NCBI RefSeq assembly: GCF_041260155.1
Contig: NC_091947.1
Location: forward strand, 29,287,615-29,351,614
Length of the DNA stretch: 64,000 nt
Reading direction: 5' to 3'
From: Ptychodera flava
Lineage: Eukaryota; Hemichordata; Enteropneusta; Ptychoderidae
The notes beneath the pieces are model-generated. The model worked only from the letters and a program-made list of their open reading frames with translations. It made no database searches and had not been told where the DNA came from. The translations under genes were made by a program, and so were the position numbers. Of this stretch, positions 39,401 to 54,400 are shown piece after piece (position 1 is the stretch's first letter; every line of letters starts with the position of its first letter).

Positions 39401-42400
39401 TACATATTATTATATATCATCAACCAGCTTGTGCAAATTTCATGGCACATTGAGGAAATGTTTGCATCATTTTTAAACGTATTATAAAGTAAAAGTAATA
39501 TCGAACACAAAATTATCAAATTTACAACAAAATAAAAGTATTTATTTATAAAGTGTCTTTAATTCAAAAAAATGAGGGTACGATAGTTCTCTTTTTGGCG
39601 CCTGTACCGTGTACGTCCGCCTTTCTTTCAATAAATTCTGGGGATCGAAGCTCAGACAGTATCCGCTAAGGGGACAAGTCAGCATCTAAACTTTGAAATA
39701 CTACTTGACTGGCTTGGCTTGCATGTACTGCATCATATGGCCTTTGAATTTTATCATAGCCTAATCAATCGACAGCTGGCGGAATGACCGTAATTTGCGG
39801 GAAAAGAAAATTGAACGCCTGAGGTCAAGATGAGGTCGAACTTTGAACGTACGATCATGCACGGTTGAGGTCACCGGCGGGCACATCGAGTTCATTATCA
39901 TTGACATGAAAATACTTCTGATATCGGTTCTTTGGCATTACTTTTGCGATCCCCGGTAGTTGTAATCTGTCGTCTGTTGACCAGTAGTCATTTACATCTG
40001 GCATGGTGTGAATTTCGATCAAAATATTTTGCTATGAGCGCCCGCATTTAATCAACCTTCGTCTCATACCAGTACTGGTTTACGTCGACGCCGGGCCATC
40101 GACACAGAGTCGCGTAGTGGTTGATTTCATCGACAACTTGTTGACGGAAAGGCGGCGGAATTAACAGAAAAAATAATCTATCGGCTGAGCTCCGATGCCT
40201 AAACTATGATAAGAAACAGATTCAGCGACCAGAAAATTCAGAAGATCGAAATTTTGTACCACGAGGCGACCCTATGAGATCTCACACTATTTATCGGGCG
40301 CTTCCAGTTATAGTTTGCATGCAGCATGTACTTGCCGTAGCGCTGCATCGATCTCACCTACGTCAATGTCACTCACTGTTCTTTCTACGTTTTGAAAACG
40401 GAATCAACAGAAAAAATAATCTACCGGATGAGCTCCGACACCTAAACGATGCTAAGGGCCAGATTCAGCGACCAGAAAATTCGGAAGATCGAAATTTTAT
40501 ACCATGGGACGACGATGGATCTCACGCAAGATATCGGGCGCTTCCGGTTACAGTTTTAAGTCCTAAACTAAAACTGGAGTATTTGCCGTAGCGCTGCATC
40601 GATCTCGCCAACGTCTATGTCACTCACTGTGTCTACGTCTGAAAAGCCTTCAAATTCCTCCTTTTCGTCATTGTCAAGGAAAATTCTCATGATTTAGGTA
40701 TTCGAGCGACCGACATCCGCGATTTTTCAGTGAGGGTTGACGCTACGGCAGGACGTAAACAAAAATTTAAAATTCAAACTTAGCGACGCTTCTGAGAAAA
40801 CATCGATCGATTTTGTGCAAAAACTTTTAATGGCAACCTGTATATTTATGAGCGGGAAAATGTAGCCTAACATTTGCTTAGTACGTCATCAGAAAATGAT
40901 GATACGTTCATCACGGAAAACCGTTACGTTTCCCGCATTTTCAAATCGACCCGGAAGTCTGGAATGTTCGGGCGCTTTCGGGCGCTTTGGCCGCACCCCC
41001 ATAGGGCATTTGAGGGCGCTCTGGACTGCAAAGGGTTAAATGAAATCATCCACTGTGTGGATAATAGGTGCATATCTGTGGACAGTAAGCAGCTGAAAAA
41101 TCAAACATGAGAATTTGACAAACTTTAATTCATATTTTGGCAAAATCTGACACGGATAAAACTACTTTCTTTCTAGAAAATTAAGCACAGATGTACAGTA
41201 TCTGACTGTATTCTCTCAAAATCTGCTGTACATTTTTTAGCTAAAAGTTACTGATGTGAACAGAATGATAAACTATCATTGTTTGTGGCAGCATACTTTG
41301 AAATTAACCAATATCGTACCTGGCTCTCTGTTTAGCCGCTTGCTCTTCCAGCTTTGCCAGTCTTTCCCTGTATTCTTCCTCCTCTTTTTCCTGCAGTGCC
41401 TGTTTCTCAGCTTCTTCTCTTTCCCTCTCTATGAAAACAAGTATTCAAACTTGAATGGAACATTCATTTACACATGTCATTAAACAATTGAATTTGAATT
41501 TGAATGCTTTAATCGTAAGAATTAGGTTAATTGGTATGGACATCAACAACATCACACAACTTAACATACAGAAATATTCAAATGTACAATGGGGAGCTTT
41601 TAGCAAACTGTTTGACTGAAACTCATCATTCTTGTTATTTCCAAATCACAATCCAGTACAGAATAGCCTTAGTTTCAGGCTCCTTAAGTTACTGTGAATA
41701 AGGACTATCTACCAATCGGATACACCTTTCCAAGCCACTGCACACTGCCAATCTTAGCAAGCAATAGTGATCCAGGATTAGAGGAACAGGGAAGAGATAA
41801 GCCTGGAGAAGCATATTTTACCTCGAATTGCTTCTTCATCTTTCTTTCTCTGTTCTTCCTCTTCTTTCTCTTCGCACCATTTTTTCCTTCTCTCCTCTTT
41901 TCTTTTTTCTTTCCGATCCTGCAGCCTTCTTTCTCTTTCCTCGGCAAACTCTTTCTCAAATCTCGCCAATTTTTCCTACAAGACACCATTACAGCATAAG
42001 AGTGAGTATTTGAAACATTAAAATAGGTAAATACCCAGTAACTTAGCTTGACAATTTACTAGGTTACCTTAAACAACGACACCCCCACCAACTGATTTTG
42101 ACACCATTTGATAAAGTTCCAATTTTGCTATAAAAGATAGCATGCTTGTACCAAGCTTTGCTTGTTGATGGGTGACCATATCCATGAGCTTTTGAATTTC
42201 ATTCTTGATTTGTTTAGAGATGTTTGAAAGTTTCATTGGGGAAAGTTTGAGCAAAAGTTTACTTCTTTCAATTTTGAGTCATGTACTACCTTAACTGACA
42301 ATACTTCGGAACTACCGAAAACTACATCACAAAAGCTTGTACATGGTTAACTTGATGGAGAATATCATGAGACGGTGGAAAACACACAGCTTATCATCAA

Positions 42401-45400
42401 ATTACATCAAAAGATCACAAAATTTGTTTGTCTAATGTAGTCTTTCATTTTATTTTCCTCACATACTGTTGATGCACAAACTTAATCGCACATAAAAACG
42501 AACATAAAAATATTCCTACAATTATTTTTCCTGCTTCCCTGGTTTAAAGGGGAAATTTACCTTAAATTAATTTTGGAATATTAAACTGATATGATCATTG
42601 AAAGGCTTTCGAGTCGATTTTATTCACTTTCACTCACTGGCTAACAAACAGCGGTGTACTAAAATACCGGAAGTGACGTCGTAAACTTGGTCATTGAAGC
42701 AGTCGACGGGTGCAACTGTAAGCTTTTCAAGTTACAGTGTATAGCATGGCTACAGAGTATAGGGGCAAAGCACTCGGTGCCGATGTTTAAGTCGAGTAGA
42801 AATAAAGTTTTCTGCGAATACCACTTTGAGAAGGGCTGCTTTTAGCGAAAGTTGCAAGTCCAACTACTGAACTACAAGCCTAAAAGAAAACTGTCCAGGG
42901 CATATCCAGCCTCAAGTGCTTTGCTTGTACATATGGGACAGTACGTACGCTCAGGCACTAGAAACGGAATGCTGTAGACAGGACCGCCGGTTCTAGACTA
43001 ATCATGGCTACATCAGGGTGTTCTGTAACACATTAAAACTGCTTGTAGCGGTACTTTAAGAATTAATGTCGATCTCTTTACAGCATTGGCATTACATTGG
43101 CGTCGGCATGATTTCACAGCGATTGCAAACGCAACACATGCATCCAAGGGTTGACAATGACAGCCATGATTGATCGCCGAGAGGAATTTGAACTTTGTCA
43201 TTGGAGCTAGAATAGTCACTTTCCGAACCCGAGTCGCTATAACTTTCTGACGATGTCAGTCTTGAATCATCGATTGCTTGTTCAGGTTTGAAGTTATTGC
43301 CTATTATCTTCGCCATTATGATTTTCAGTCGAGCGCTGAGGTTTGCGTACCGCGTACGTGTCCTCTACTTGGCGTAGAAGAGCTTGGCTGTAAATGACCT
43401 CGCTTTGAACCCGCTGTGTACACGACGACTAGCAAGTTTGATACATCACTTCCGGTTTCCGTGCATTCAGCTTGTGGCCACTGCACTAATACGCGCAAGT
43501 GAAAGTGAATGAAACAAATGCTATTTTGTTTATTTTTCACTAAATAACGACCTGATTAACTAAGAAAGGCTGGGTAAATTTCCCCTTTAAAAGTCAGTTC
43601 TATCCATATCAAAAAGCCCTTTCACAGGATAGCAGTGCAATACATACCTGGTAGACAGACTGTCTGGCTTCTTTCAAAGAATTTAAGAATTTATCCTTTT
43701 CTTGGGTAAGCTTAGATAGACGATCTCTCTCCTTCTTGGCTAATTCCCTTTCTTCCGATAATCTCGTAATCTGCAACAAAACATGCCATAATTATGGATA
43801 CCATATCTAATTGTAATAAGTTCATCATTTTTACCAACACAAACAACAATTAATTTTTTAAATTTTCTAATCTCTGCAAATTTTTTTATAAATAGCTTGT
43901 TCCTGAAATGTGAAGTTCCATCTATTCTGTGTTTGTACATTATCCAGAAGGCAGTGGAGGCTGGAATCTCATATCTCAACCATGATGTACAGTTTTTGGG
44001 GTCCACACACTATACCACTTCACGTCACATTCATATTCCAGAAATTTCATCATTACATCAAAATTAGGTCTAAAAGCCTGCATGAACACTGTGACTTTGC
44101 TACTGATGTGCAGCTGGCTTGGAAGGTTATATCTGATTGGTCGATTGTCACTATTCACAGCAACTTAGGGAGTCTATTGTGTATAATTCAATCATAACAG
44201 TAAGATTCAGCCAACCAATTGGATAACTGCTTCCAAGACGCTGCACATCAGCCCTGAATTTGAGCAGTAATTTCAACAAAGTTCCCATGCTGCTCCGGCT
44301 GGCTTGACTCACCCTTTCTTCTTCCTGTTGATCCCACTTTTCTCTGTCTTTCACCGCGTTTTCTTCAGCTTCATTTTTCAGCAAAGGTATTTCTTCAAGT
44401 CTTTGGGCCCTAGCAGTGTAGTCAATCTGAAACCATACAGAGCAACCTCAATGTCACAATTTACAATTGTGAATGATATTATGTCTTACAAAATCAAAGA
44501 GATGGTACCTAACTTGCTCACATGACTATAACAAGGATAACTCTGTACGCTAGAGGTGAGATTTGGAACTCATCACATGGAAAAAAATATGAACATCCAA
44601 TAATGCACCTTGACTTTCTAACGTTCATTGATCCAAAATATTTAAAAGCAACAATGCTAATCAGATTTCAAAATGATGGAATGAACTGTTTAACATCTTT
44701 TTTTTCTTCAAAAAATCACAGTTTGAGCCTGATAAATGATGAGTTTGTAAAGTACTGAAAACCATGCCAATTAATAAAGTAGAAAATGTAAGGTTGCAAG
44801 TTCATGCATACAGACAGCAGGAATGTAAACTCTACAACAGACAGATCAGAGTTTTTTAAATTGTTACATGTTCAAACATCAAGTAGGCATTAAACTTATT
44901 CCTGATTGATCAGTTATTTACAAATACTTATTAACTGACCTCTCAAAGGTCAATAGCAAATGATTGCTACATTTCAGGGCCAGTAATCTGCTACTTACCT
45001 TCTTTTCTTGGGTTTTCAATCTCAGTTGAAGTTCTCTCTTTTCATGTTCAAGCTGTTGCACTTGTTTTGCCATGATCTCATCTGCGTCCATGTCTTTTAA
45101 TTCCTGGAAAATAATGAAAGAACATTGTTATGCTTACTGGAACCAGAGCACAATGTATACATGTTGTTTGTTATGTCTATTCTCGAAGCATCAACAATCA
45201 CAATATGTTACCGCAGGTAAAATGTAAGTTCAGAGGTATAATTGATTTTGAACACTGAGGGCGCTGTTCTCCAAGCCTTTCGAACACACACATCTTTTGG
45301 TATATGTTTTACACTGACATTAATCCTCATTATTACCGAATAATAATCTCCAATTGTGACATTTTGAAAAGAAAACAAACACACTTTCAGAGTTAAATGC

Positions 45401-48400
45401 AACATAATTATTTCAGGTACGCATACATATCCTAGACAGAGAACATCAAGAGAAACACATATTGACAATAAATCACATTTCAACGGCATGGATAGTCTAA
45501 GGCCTTTGCTAAAACAACATCCAGCTGTTTGAAATACAAATTGACATATCATTTGATGAAATATTGTAATAGCAACATAAAGATGTTATTTTAACTCTGA
45601 CTGGGTGCATGTAGAGATGTCTTGACACCTGTCATGCAATTTCTGACATTTTACAAGTTATTGAAAGTATTTGTCCCATGCTATATCAGAGGGCCGACGA
45701 CTACTAAGAAAGTAGATACTTCCAGTGAAACAAATTGTCACTGTACAGAAAAACCTCCTGCAGCACTGACAGGTAGGTAGTAATGAAAGTGTTGGCAGGG
45801 GAGTAACTACTTCAACTGAGAAAGACGTCCCAAGCATCCTTTGTTCCTTATCAGCACTAATAAAGAAATCAATGTTCGATCTCGACAAAAATACATACAT
45901 CGATGTCTAATTTCTTGAGAGTTCTTGCACCAATAGCGGTCTTCTTCAGACTTTCAATTCTATCCAGAGTTTGCTTCTGTTGAATTTGTCTGTGTTCTTC
46001 TTGCCTACGTCTCTTTTCTCTTTCTTCAGCTTCTCTTTCCAATCGCCGATGTTCAGCTTGAAGAGCTGCACGTTTCTGCTGTTCAATTAACTCCTGCTCT
46101 TCTTTTTCCTAAAATAGAGAAATGTCTCATATTAGATTGCCAGCATGCTGTAAAGAGACAGCTCAATATGCCTTATGTCCATGGTGAAGAAAGGACATTT
46201 CCCCTGAATGTTTGTGCAAATGTGTGGAAATATCAAATACAACATATACTACATAAACATTGTATTTGCTGTAACAAGTAATGATTTCTCAGAACTCTCC
46301 AGAGGTTTTACACATTTTTCAGGGACCTGCAAGGAAGGCTTTAAAATTCCAGAACTTTCCTTGACTTTTCCAGAAATGTACAATCCCTGAAGTGAGAAAT
46401 TTTGCTTTCAAACTACTCAAAATTTCACTTTGTATTTTGACAACATTCTATATAATTCTATATTATGCAGTTGCTATTTATTCAGAAGTCAAAACTTGTG
46501 TTCTAGGTATGGACGGCCTATCAGAGTTTTTTGAGTGTAAACATGGAGTCAGACAGGGCTGTATACTCTCCCCCTTCCTTTTTACATTTTTCTTGAATGA
46601 TCTACACAAAGAATTTTCTATGAATACATGAATTAGTGGCTGTGCTATTGGTCTAGTCCAAATGTTCTATCTCCTTTTTGCGGATGACCTGGTACTTATT
46701 GCTGAAACCAAAATTAAGCTCCAGAGACTACTCAATCAGCTAGACCTTTATTGTATAAAACATAAGCTTACTGTCAACCTTGAAAAAACCAATATAGTCG
46801 TGTTCAGACGTGGAGGGCGTTTGCGAAATTATGAGAAATGGTTTTATCGCAGTCAACCAATCAAAGTTGTATCATATTTTAAATATCTTGGCATTGTACT
46901 TTCTTGTAGTGGGTTGTGGTCCAAAGCTCAATCAGTACTGGCAGAACAAGCTTCAAAAGCATTATTCTCAGTAATTTCACAGTTAAAAGCTATCGGTGAA
47001 GTTCCAATTAGCACATGTTTTAAGATTTTTGACTCAAAATTTCCCCCATTCTCAACTACTGTTGTGAGGTGTGGGGATATATCCCAGCACCAGACATAGA
47101 GCGTATACAATACAAGTTTTGTAAAACTTTACTGAGACAAAACAGTTCCATTGTTAATATCGCAGCCAGAGGTGAACTTGGAAGATATAGTATGCGAGCT
47201 ATGAGACTTCCAAGAATAGTAAAATTTTGGCTACGCCTACTTAAAATTGATTCTGGGCGGTATATTCATCATGCATACCAGGAACAATGTAAACTAGCTG
47301 AGAGGGATGTGGAATGTTGGGCTAAAGCCGTCAGAACAATTCTGTTTCAGTATGGTTTTGCAGAGTCTTGGTACAACCAGGGCGTGGGCCATGAAGGAAA
47401 TTTATTTCCGAATTTAAACAACGTTGTCGTGACATTGATTTACAACAATGGCACTCTGATATGATACATACAGCAGACTTGAAACCTATAGACTTTTCAA
47501 ATCATCGCTCACTGTAGAACCATACTTACTTACTCAAATTAAACCAATTTTCAAATCCACTTTAACTTCATTTCGTTTATCAAATCATGTACTTAATATT
47601 GAACAGGGTCGGCGTAAAAATATTGAACGCCAAAATAGATTGTGTCCTTGTAATGAAGGTATCATTGAAAACGAATACCATTTTCTGTTACAATGTAAAC
47701 TTTACCAGGCTCTTAGGGAAAAATACTTACCGGAGCATTATCACATCAATCCCAGTGTGGATAAATTCATTCAGTTAATGTCAACACAAAATACAAATAT
47801 ACTTCGAAAATTAAGTTGTTATTTATTTCATGCTTTCAAGAAAAGGAGAGAGCTAGTTGATTAATCTATGCTTTTTGTATTTTGATTTCCAATTTAGGTT
47901 GTTTGTAATTTATCTATTCAAGGTCACTGTTTGTTATTTTCGCTGTTATGTATTATTTTCCAGCACATAGGGCTGGAGGCCTACAGTGCAAGTGGAATAA
48001 ACAACTACTACTATATTATGCAGCAAGTACCCATGTCTGCTGATATTCCCTTTGTGAATGACATTTAGAAATTCCTTACCCTTTGTGTGTTCAGACTTTC
48101 CAGATGCTCTTTCCTTTCCTCAATGATCAGTCTACGAGCAAGAATTCGTTGGTGTTCCTTCTTAGCACTGCGCAGGAAACTCTGGACAATAATTTGTCTT
48201 TGGTCAGCTCTTTCAGTCTGAAAAAAAAAGTTAAAACAAAACTTACAATGAATCTTGATCTTTGGAATGGATTCAGCCATTGTCCATGAGTTACGTCCGA
48301 AGTTATTTGTTTGAAGAACCACTAGACTCTTATATATAAAACTTTGGAAAGAAATATTTTATTTCATCATGGCACACACAATATTTTAGCAAGAAATATA

Positions 48401-51400
48401 CCAACAGCCTAAAACAGGTGTAAGTGTAGAACAATCTTTTCTCGCAAAGACAGAGTAACATGGTAGCAATAAAATTGGCTGTTTAACCCTTTCACCACCA
48501 TGGTTTGGCCCAAACCCATTGTTATCAATGGTAATAGTGGACCTACTTACAGGGAATTGGGGTGGACAGGTTAGACTGCAATTTCACTGAACTGAGGTCA
48601 TATCAGACTTGCATACTATGGATAATGATATGGCATTTCATCATACTATAGAAAATATTTCTTTACTGGCCAAAATTATCTTTGATAACGTTGAACAAGA
48701 TTTTACCAAAGGACCCAAAGTATTTTTTGGAGAAAATATGGTACCATAGGATAACGAGAATACAAATAGAGACATGGACAGAACAGACCGTAACCTCACC
48801 TGAATATTTGATGGATTTATCAACTGCACTCCTTTCTGTAATGCCGCAGACATCTGGGATAATTGGCTTTTGATCTGTTCAGAGGGCATGGCTTGCAAGT
48901 GTGGGCCTTCCAGCTCATCAGACTCTCCGGTTGAAACACAGAGATCAGCACCGAAATGTAGTGCCTTTGTACGGTGGTCTATTTGCACCTGCAGCAGCAA
49001 GGAAACTTTTTGGCTTAAAATCACCAGAATTCAACATTGGCATTGATGCATAAACCTAACATTCTTTATGAACCAATATAACGAAGGAATGTTATATTTA
49101 TGTAGTATACAGCATAATGTTGAAAGCACTAAGAATTGAGTATCAAGTCATCATTTTGAAATGAGATCAGAAGTATTATGCCTTTGACATTGACCAAATG
49201 GATATTTCCTATCCACCAGTTGGGGAAACAGAATATAAATCCATGGGCTAGTGTCCTATAACCAAGAAGTCTGTATGACCACTTGATTTGAGGTAGATAT
49301 TTATTACAGTCTTACTTGGTACTCTCATAGATTCCTTGAAATGTAATTACCTGTAGAGCTCCACTTCTTGACGCCTCTACAATGATCTTCTCTAGATGAA
49401 ATTCTGTGGTAAATTTGGCCAACTCCATCAATCTGGAGAACTGGATGGTCTGGTACACCTGAGACACCTGTGAAAATATCACATCAAAACAAAGTTGAAA
49501 CTAATTCTGACAAAGAAAGAAATGTTCAAAGAACTCCAGCAAAGCCAAGAGTTCCAGGGGCCCCTTTTCAGACCGTCTGGAACAAAGGATGATTTTATGA
49601 TGAGTTTGTATTGTTATCAACACGGTTATTTGTTCCTATATGATTATGGTTGCATGTAAGATGGGTATGCCATGACACTGACAGGCCACAGAGGCATGAC
49701 ACAAGTATACAGCAATGAGTAATTTTTCCAACAAAGTGATGTGGATATGTCACAGTGAAAACGGACAGTTTGGCCGAAAAACGTATGATAATAGGTAAGT
49801 TAGGCAAAGATTGGTGCGATTTGAGAATGGAATAAGGAAACAGTTAGGCAAGAGGGAGATATGGGGGTTTAACTAGTGGGATAACTCATACTAGGATGTT
49901 ACTTTCCAAGAGAACAATAGGTTTCACATGGAAACCACAGATGCAGTATTGCCGTGACAAATGGAATGAGAACTACTATTAGCAATGGATAAGTTGTCTG
50001 ATCCCAATGGAGTTCAAGGATGGCCACAGGAAAACACTATCTTCATCAAAAAGACTAGCAGATAGGGCACTTATGTTAGCTCTCCACTACATAATAACAA
50101 AGGAGGAACTGTGAAAATTACTTTGAGGAATGAGCCATGAGCTCACTCACTGCTTCTTACCTGTTTGACTAGTCTTGTTAGAGTGACATCTTGCAATGCT
50201 GGTACATACTGACCTAGTTCCAGCTCATTGGCTTCTTGGAGAAAGTCTAGAATCTTGGTGACTTTGTCACTGAGAGTGAGAGGATGAAACTCCACCTCCA
50301 ACCACAGGAACAAATCCTTCAGCTGTGGTAAAACATGCTGCACTACGTTATACTTGACCTGTTTCGAAAACAATACAACACATAATGATGTTTTAGGAAA
50401 ATACAAATGAACCAACACATTTCATTAACCTTTATGCAAAAATTGATGGAAGTTTAGTTGAAAATAAATATTCTGCTAATGGATGCTATATTTCAATGAA
50501 GAGAAAAAAACATGATATTTTTATTATTAGAAATGACTTCTGTCTACAGCTAAATGTTTTTCGTATGTAATTTAATTTAATTCAATCTTAACAGGCAAAA
50601 ATTAAAGGACATCTCCTCCAGCTGTCTCTACTCAGACTGTCAAACACTTCTTTCTGACACTGCCGTTCAGTCTGTACTTACAAGGTCCTTGATCAACTGA
50701 CTCCTTGTTGGTGCACTCTGAAGTCCCAGAAGATTGGCTAATTTACGTTGTTTTTCAGCGTGGACTTCTCTCATGTCCAGTATACTTGTGATAACACTAC
50801 GTGGCTGAATAATCTGGATTGAGAGAGTGGCTAACAGAACTCTAGATGCCATCCTACAAAGAAATGAAAAATACATAATTATAAGCAGAAAGAGCAAAAA
50901 AGAACACCCTTGGATGTTTTGGGCGAAGGTTCAACATCATCTACAGCTAGCTGAATAGTATCCATACGTATTCTTAATGTATGCAAATTAGTGTTTTTGA
51001 TTAATTATCGAAAGTCAATATTCATAATTAAGTATCATGCTCTCATGACTAGGATCACAATAATGGTTTCACTGGCTTCACCTGTTCACCCCCAATTCTC
51101 TATAAACAGGCCTAAAATCACCATTGACACAACTGGTTTTGGTCAATCCATGGCAGTGAGGGGAGTAAAAAAGACACTGATAAATCAACACAGCTCAATG
51201 AATTTCACATTCAAGTACATCTTGCGACAGTTGAATTCAATACCTTTGGATTTCATCGGATGAGAGATTTTTCCTCTGCTCTCTGGACAGCTGTAGTAAC
51301 CGATGCAGAGCACAAGCATGGAATAAGTAGTTGCCAGATTTCCAGAACACCAGGCCAAGTTTCTGGTAGTAGTTGGCCATGAGTTGCGGCTTGGGGGGCT

Positions 51401-54400
51401 TTTTGGACAACGTCATCAGACCATGAACATCTTCAATTGCCTTGTATGCCTCCTGTGAAGGGAGAACACAAGTATTTGTGAGGGACAGTCATAACTACAC
51501 ACACTGACTTACTCAAAGGAAAATCAGCCTTTGAGATACAGTCTTACTGAATATTCAACCAGAATGGTTTTAAAAATGCTGCAAGAGGGAGTAGCTACAT
51601 TCAGTAGGTGCTTAGAAAGCAAATCTCTTGGTAACCTCACTTCACAGAACCTGTGGAATTCAAGTTAAATTTTATGAGCACATGACAAACCAGTTGTTTC
51701 ATGTTGCATTCCTACAGGACATTTTGATACACCATCATAAAAAAGAAATTTATAACTTCTATTCTACAGATCATACTACAACTAAATACATACAAATGTA
51801 CAATAATGCAGATACCATTAAAAAAACACATTTGTGATTGGTAGTCAAAAGCCCCATAAAGCTATTTGAAGAGGTACTACACCATTGAAATATAACAGGT
51901 TGGAACTAACCCTTAGCACTAATCAAATATACACACACAGATTTGCATAGAACATTTGAAGGTTTTTATGTACAACTCTGCTTGGCATGGAAGTAAATGT
52001 ACGTACCTGCCATAACTCCATACTAATGGCATTGTCTAGCTGGACAAGTCTGGTTTCTAAATGCATTGCCTGACTCTCAGGGTTGTTGAGGTTGATGGAA
52101 GAGGCTTGGTTCTGGTATTTGGTAATCAGTCCAAGATGATTTCTCAACTGTTAGTAAAGAAAGTTGTATGAAGAAATTAATATTCATGTTCTCATTTTGG
52201 TACAGCGATGACTTTACATGTAAATAGAACCTTGCAAGATACATGTATAAGCACAGACATGAATGATCACAGAAGTGATGGTTCTATAGCAAATTTGAAT
52301 GGAATGAAAAAAAAGCCTTTTTCTTGCGATCCAAATAATATACTATTTAAAGTCCATCAGTCCTCATGCTTTTTTCCACATTGTCAACGATATCCCTACT
52401 TACCAAATTTTCACAAATTCCTACATTTTAATGTTCATAAAAAGATGAAAAGTAGAAAAGCTCAGAATCAACCGACCACTTTCCCAAAAATATTGTATAG
52501 CAAACATACATTTGCACTTCGGTGTAGTTAGAATACATAAGGATGATAAGACCACAGTTGACTTACATTTTCACATAGTTTGCGAAATTCTGTCTTCCTA
52601 GTGTACTTGTGGCAGAATCTGAAAGCTGTAATAAGAACATAAAATGCATCCATCAGGCATTACTATACTAGAAAAGCCTCCCATTTTAGCTATCAGTCAC
52701 AAAACATAGTTCAGAAATGACACTTGTGAAAACTACTGAAAAGACAAAAAATTTTGGGTATATCAGCAATATTCAAGAAAGCTAAATTCACAGTATTTTT
52801 ATGCAAGGGTGCTTTATGGTAGTAGAAAGCTTTATACCAGCTGTCATTTTGAGACTGGAACTTGCATACGTATTTTTATTAAAATCTGTTGGCATGACAC
52901 TCACAGGAACAAAATTCCTTTATATGACCTGGCAGGATGTGTCTATTTTCAGAATCAAAATTACACATAACATTATGGATTTCTTTTGAATTTGAATCGG
53001 TGAGTTTCAGATGTTTTAATTCAGCTATGAGAGTATTACCATAGTTCTTGAGGAGACTGAAAGAGGATCAAAGAGGAAAACTCGGTGATGATCCTCACCT
53101 TGCTGTGCAATATCCTGGTACAGTCGCTCAACTTTAGTGTTGTTTCTGAGCAGATCAAGACACTGCCTGTAGGATTCCCACAGAAACTTGACCCATGGTG
53201 TCAGCAACACACGGTCTGTACGATCATGAGTATCTTCACCACTTACTGCACTCAGCAACAAACTGTACAAAATACAAAGATCATTTGAAACTCTCTACAG
53301 GCAAAAATATTTGACACTCTACACCCACATCTATATAACAAATTCACATGATGAAGGACATCAGTTTTAAACATGGTTCTCCACTTTGATATTTAACCCT
53401 TTTCCTGCCAAGTCCATATTTCACCACCAGGTCAAGATGGTTAAAATTAATGAAACACAACATATTCCATATGATGTATTTTAACATAATACTGTACATT
53501 CAAAGGCTTTTGAAAACATAATACTGTAAAGTTGATTTTTTTTGGACAAAAGATGCTATAACATACCAAGCCAAGTGGGTGAAAATACGTCATGTTTTGG
53601 CTCAATACCACTTTTTACTGACTTGGCTGATGGGGAAGTGATACAGTTATTACTGTCTGGCAGGAAAAGGGATATAGGAAATTACTGTAAAACTACAAAG
53701 TGACAATGCTTATAGACGTTTTCCTTATAAAATATTTTCTTGTCAGTTTTCCATATCACACTCTCACCTTTCTGGTGTAGTTATCTGATCCAAATCATCG
53801 ATGTCATCCACCATCTGTTTGGATTCTTCCTTGGCTGCTTCTGTCTTCTCCTCGGCAAGTTTCAAGTAACTTCTGACAACATCTTCTAGTGATTTGATGT
53901 TCACCTGCCAAATACAGCGATATATTATTATATCACAGCATAAACCTCATTTCAAATTAAAGAGGTGTAATTCTTTTTTCATTCACAAAAGATAGAAAAT
54001 ACTGTTTTATCCACTCTAATGTGTACGAGTCCTATAATTAATGCTTCAATTTCAGAATTGGAACGAGAATAAAATAAAATTCACTAATGCTAACAAAGAA
54101 AAGAAATCAAATCAAGTAGTGTACGAAGATTTTTGAAATGCATTTTGCATCCTTGTCTAGAAAAAATCAATTTTGACCTTGACACCATTTATTTACAGTC
54201 ACCATACTTGTTCCTGTGATGAAAGTCAACAATGATGATGGAAATACCTGCTGACAGATGTTCTTGTATTGATACAAGCCTTCCTTGGCTATATGGCTCT
54301 TCCGCAAATCTACACAAAGTTGCAGATACTTCTCCATGATAGGTTCATGGATTTTCTGCCATGTCCGATGTTTTTTACTCTTGATGACATCATACAAAGC

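Larger units (their letters stand above)
38971..41035. mobile_element. piggyBac-like relic with TTAA target duplication
   Basis: The ends are CCCTTTGCAGCCCAG (from 38971) and its near complement CTGGACTGCAAAGGG (to 41035). Each is flanked by TTAA (38967-38970 and 41036-41039). TTAA targets and CCC... termini are the hallmark of piggyBac. On the minus strand a 40-residue acidic frame resembles the disordered N-terminus of piggyBac transposases. No catalytic DDE part is seen, so the copy is non-autonomous. It sits in the EIF3A intron between coding exons 18 and 19. Confidence 0.75.
42548..43586. mobile_element. TTAA-flanked Kolobok-like element carrying THAP and nine-cysteine domain relics
   Basis: The ends AGGGGAAATTTACC (from 42548) and GGTAAATTTCCCCT (to 43586) are perfect inverted repeats, each next to TTAA (42544-42547 and 43587-43590). 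Inside, the + strand holds a THAP-like zinc-finger tail and the minus strand a cysteine-rich P2RX7-tail-like segment. TTAA targets together with a THAP domain point to the Kolobok superfamily; piggyBac is less likely because its termini normally begin CCC. The element is about 1.04 kb in the EIF3A intron between coding exons 16 and 17. Confidence 0.68.

Noticed and set aside
43092..43316. Possible P2X7 receptor gene
   Set aside because: There are no transmembrane or ligand-binding exons nearby, a stop splits the cysteine motif, and the segment lies between TTAA-flanked inverted ends, so it is a transposon relic.
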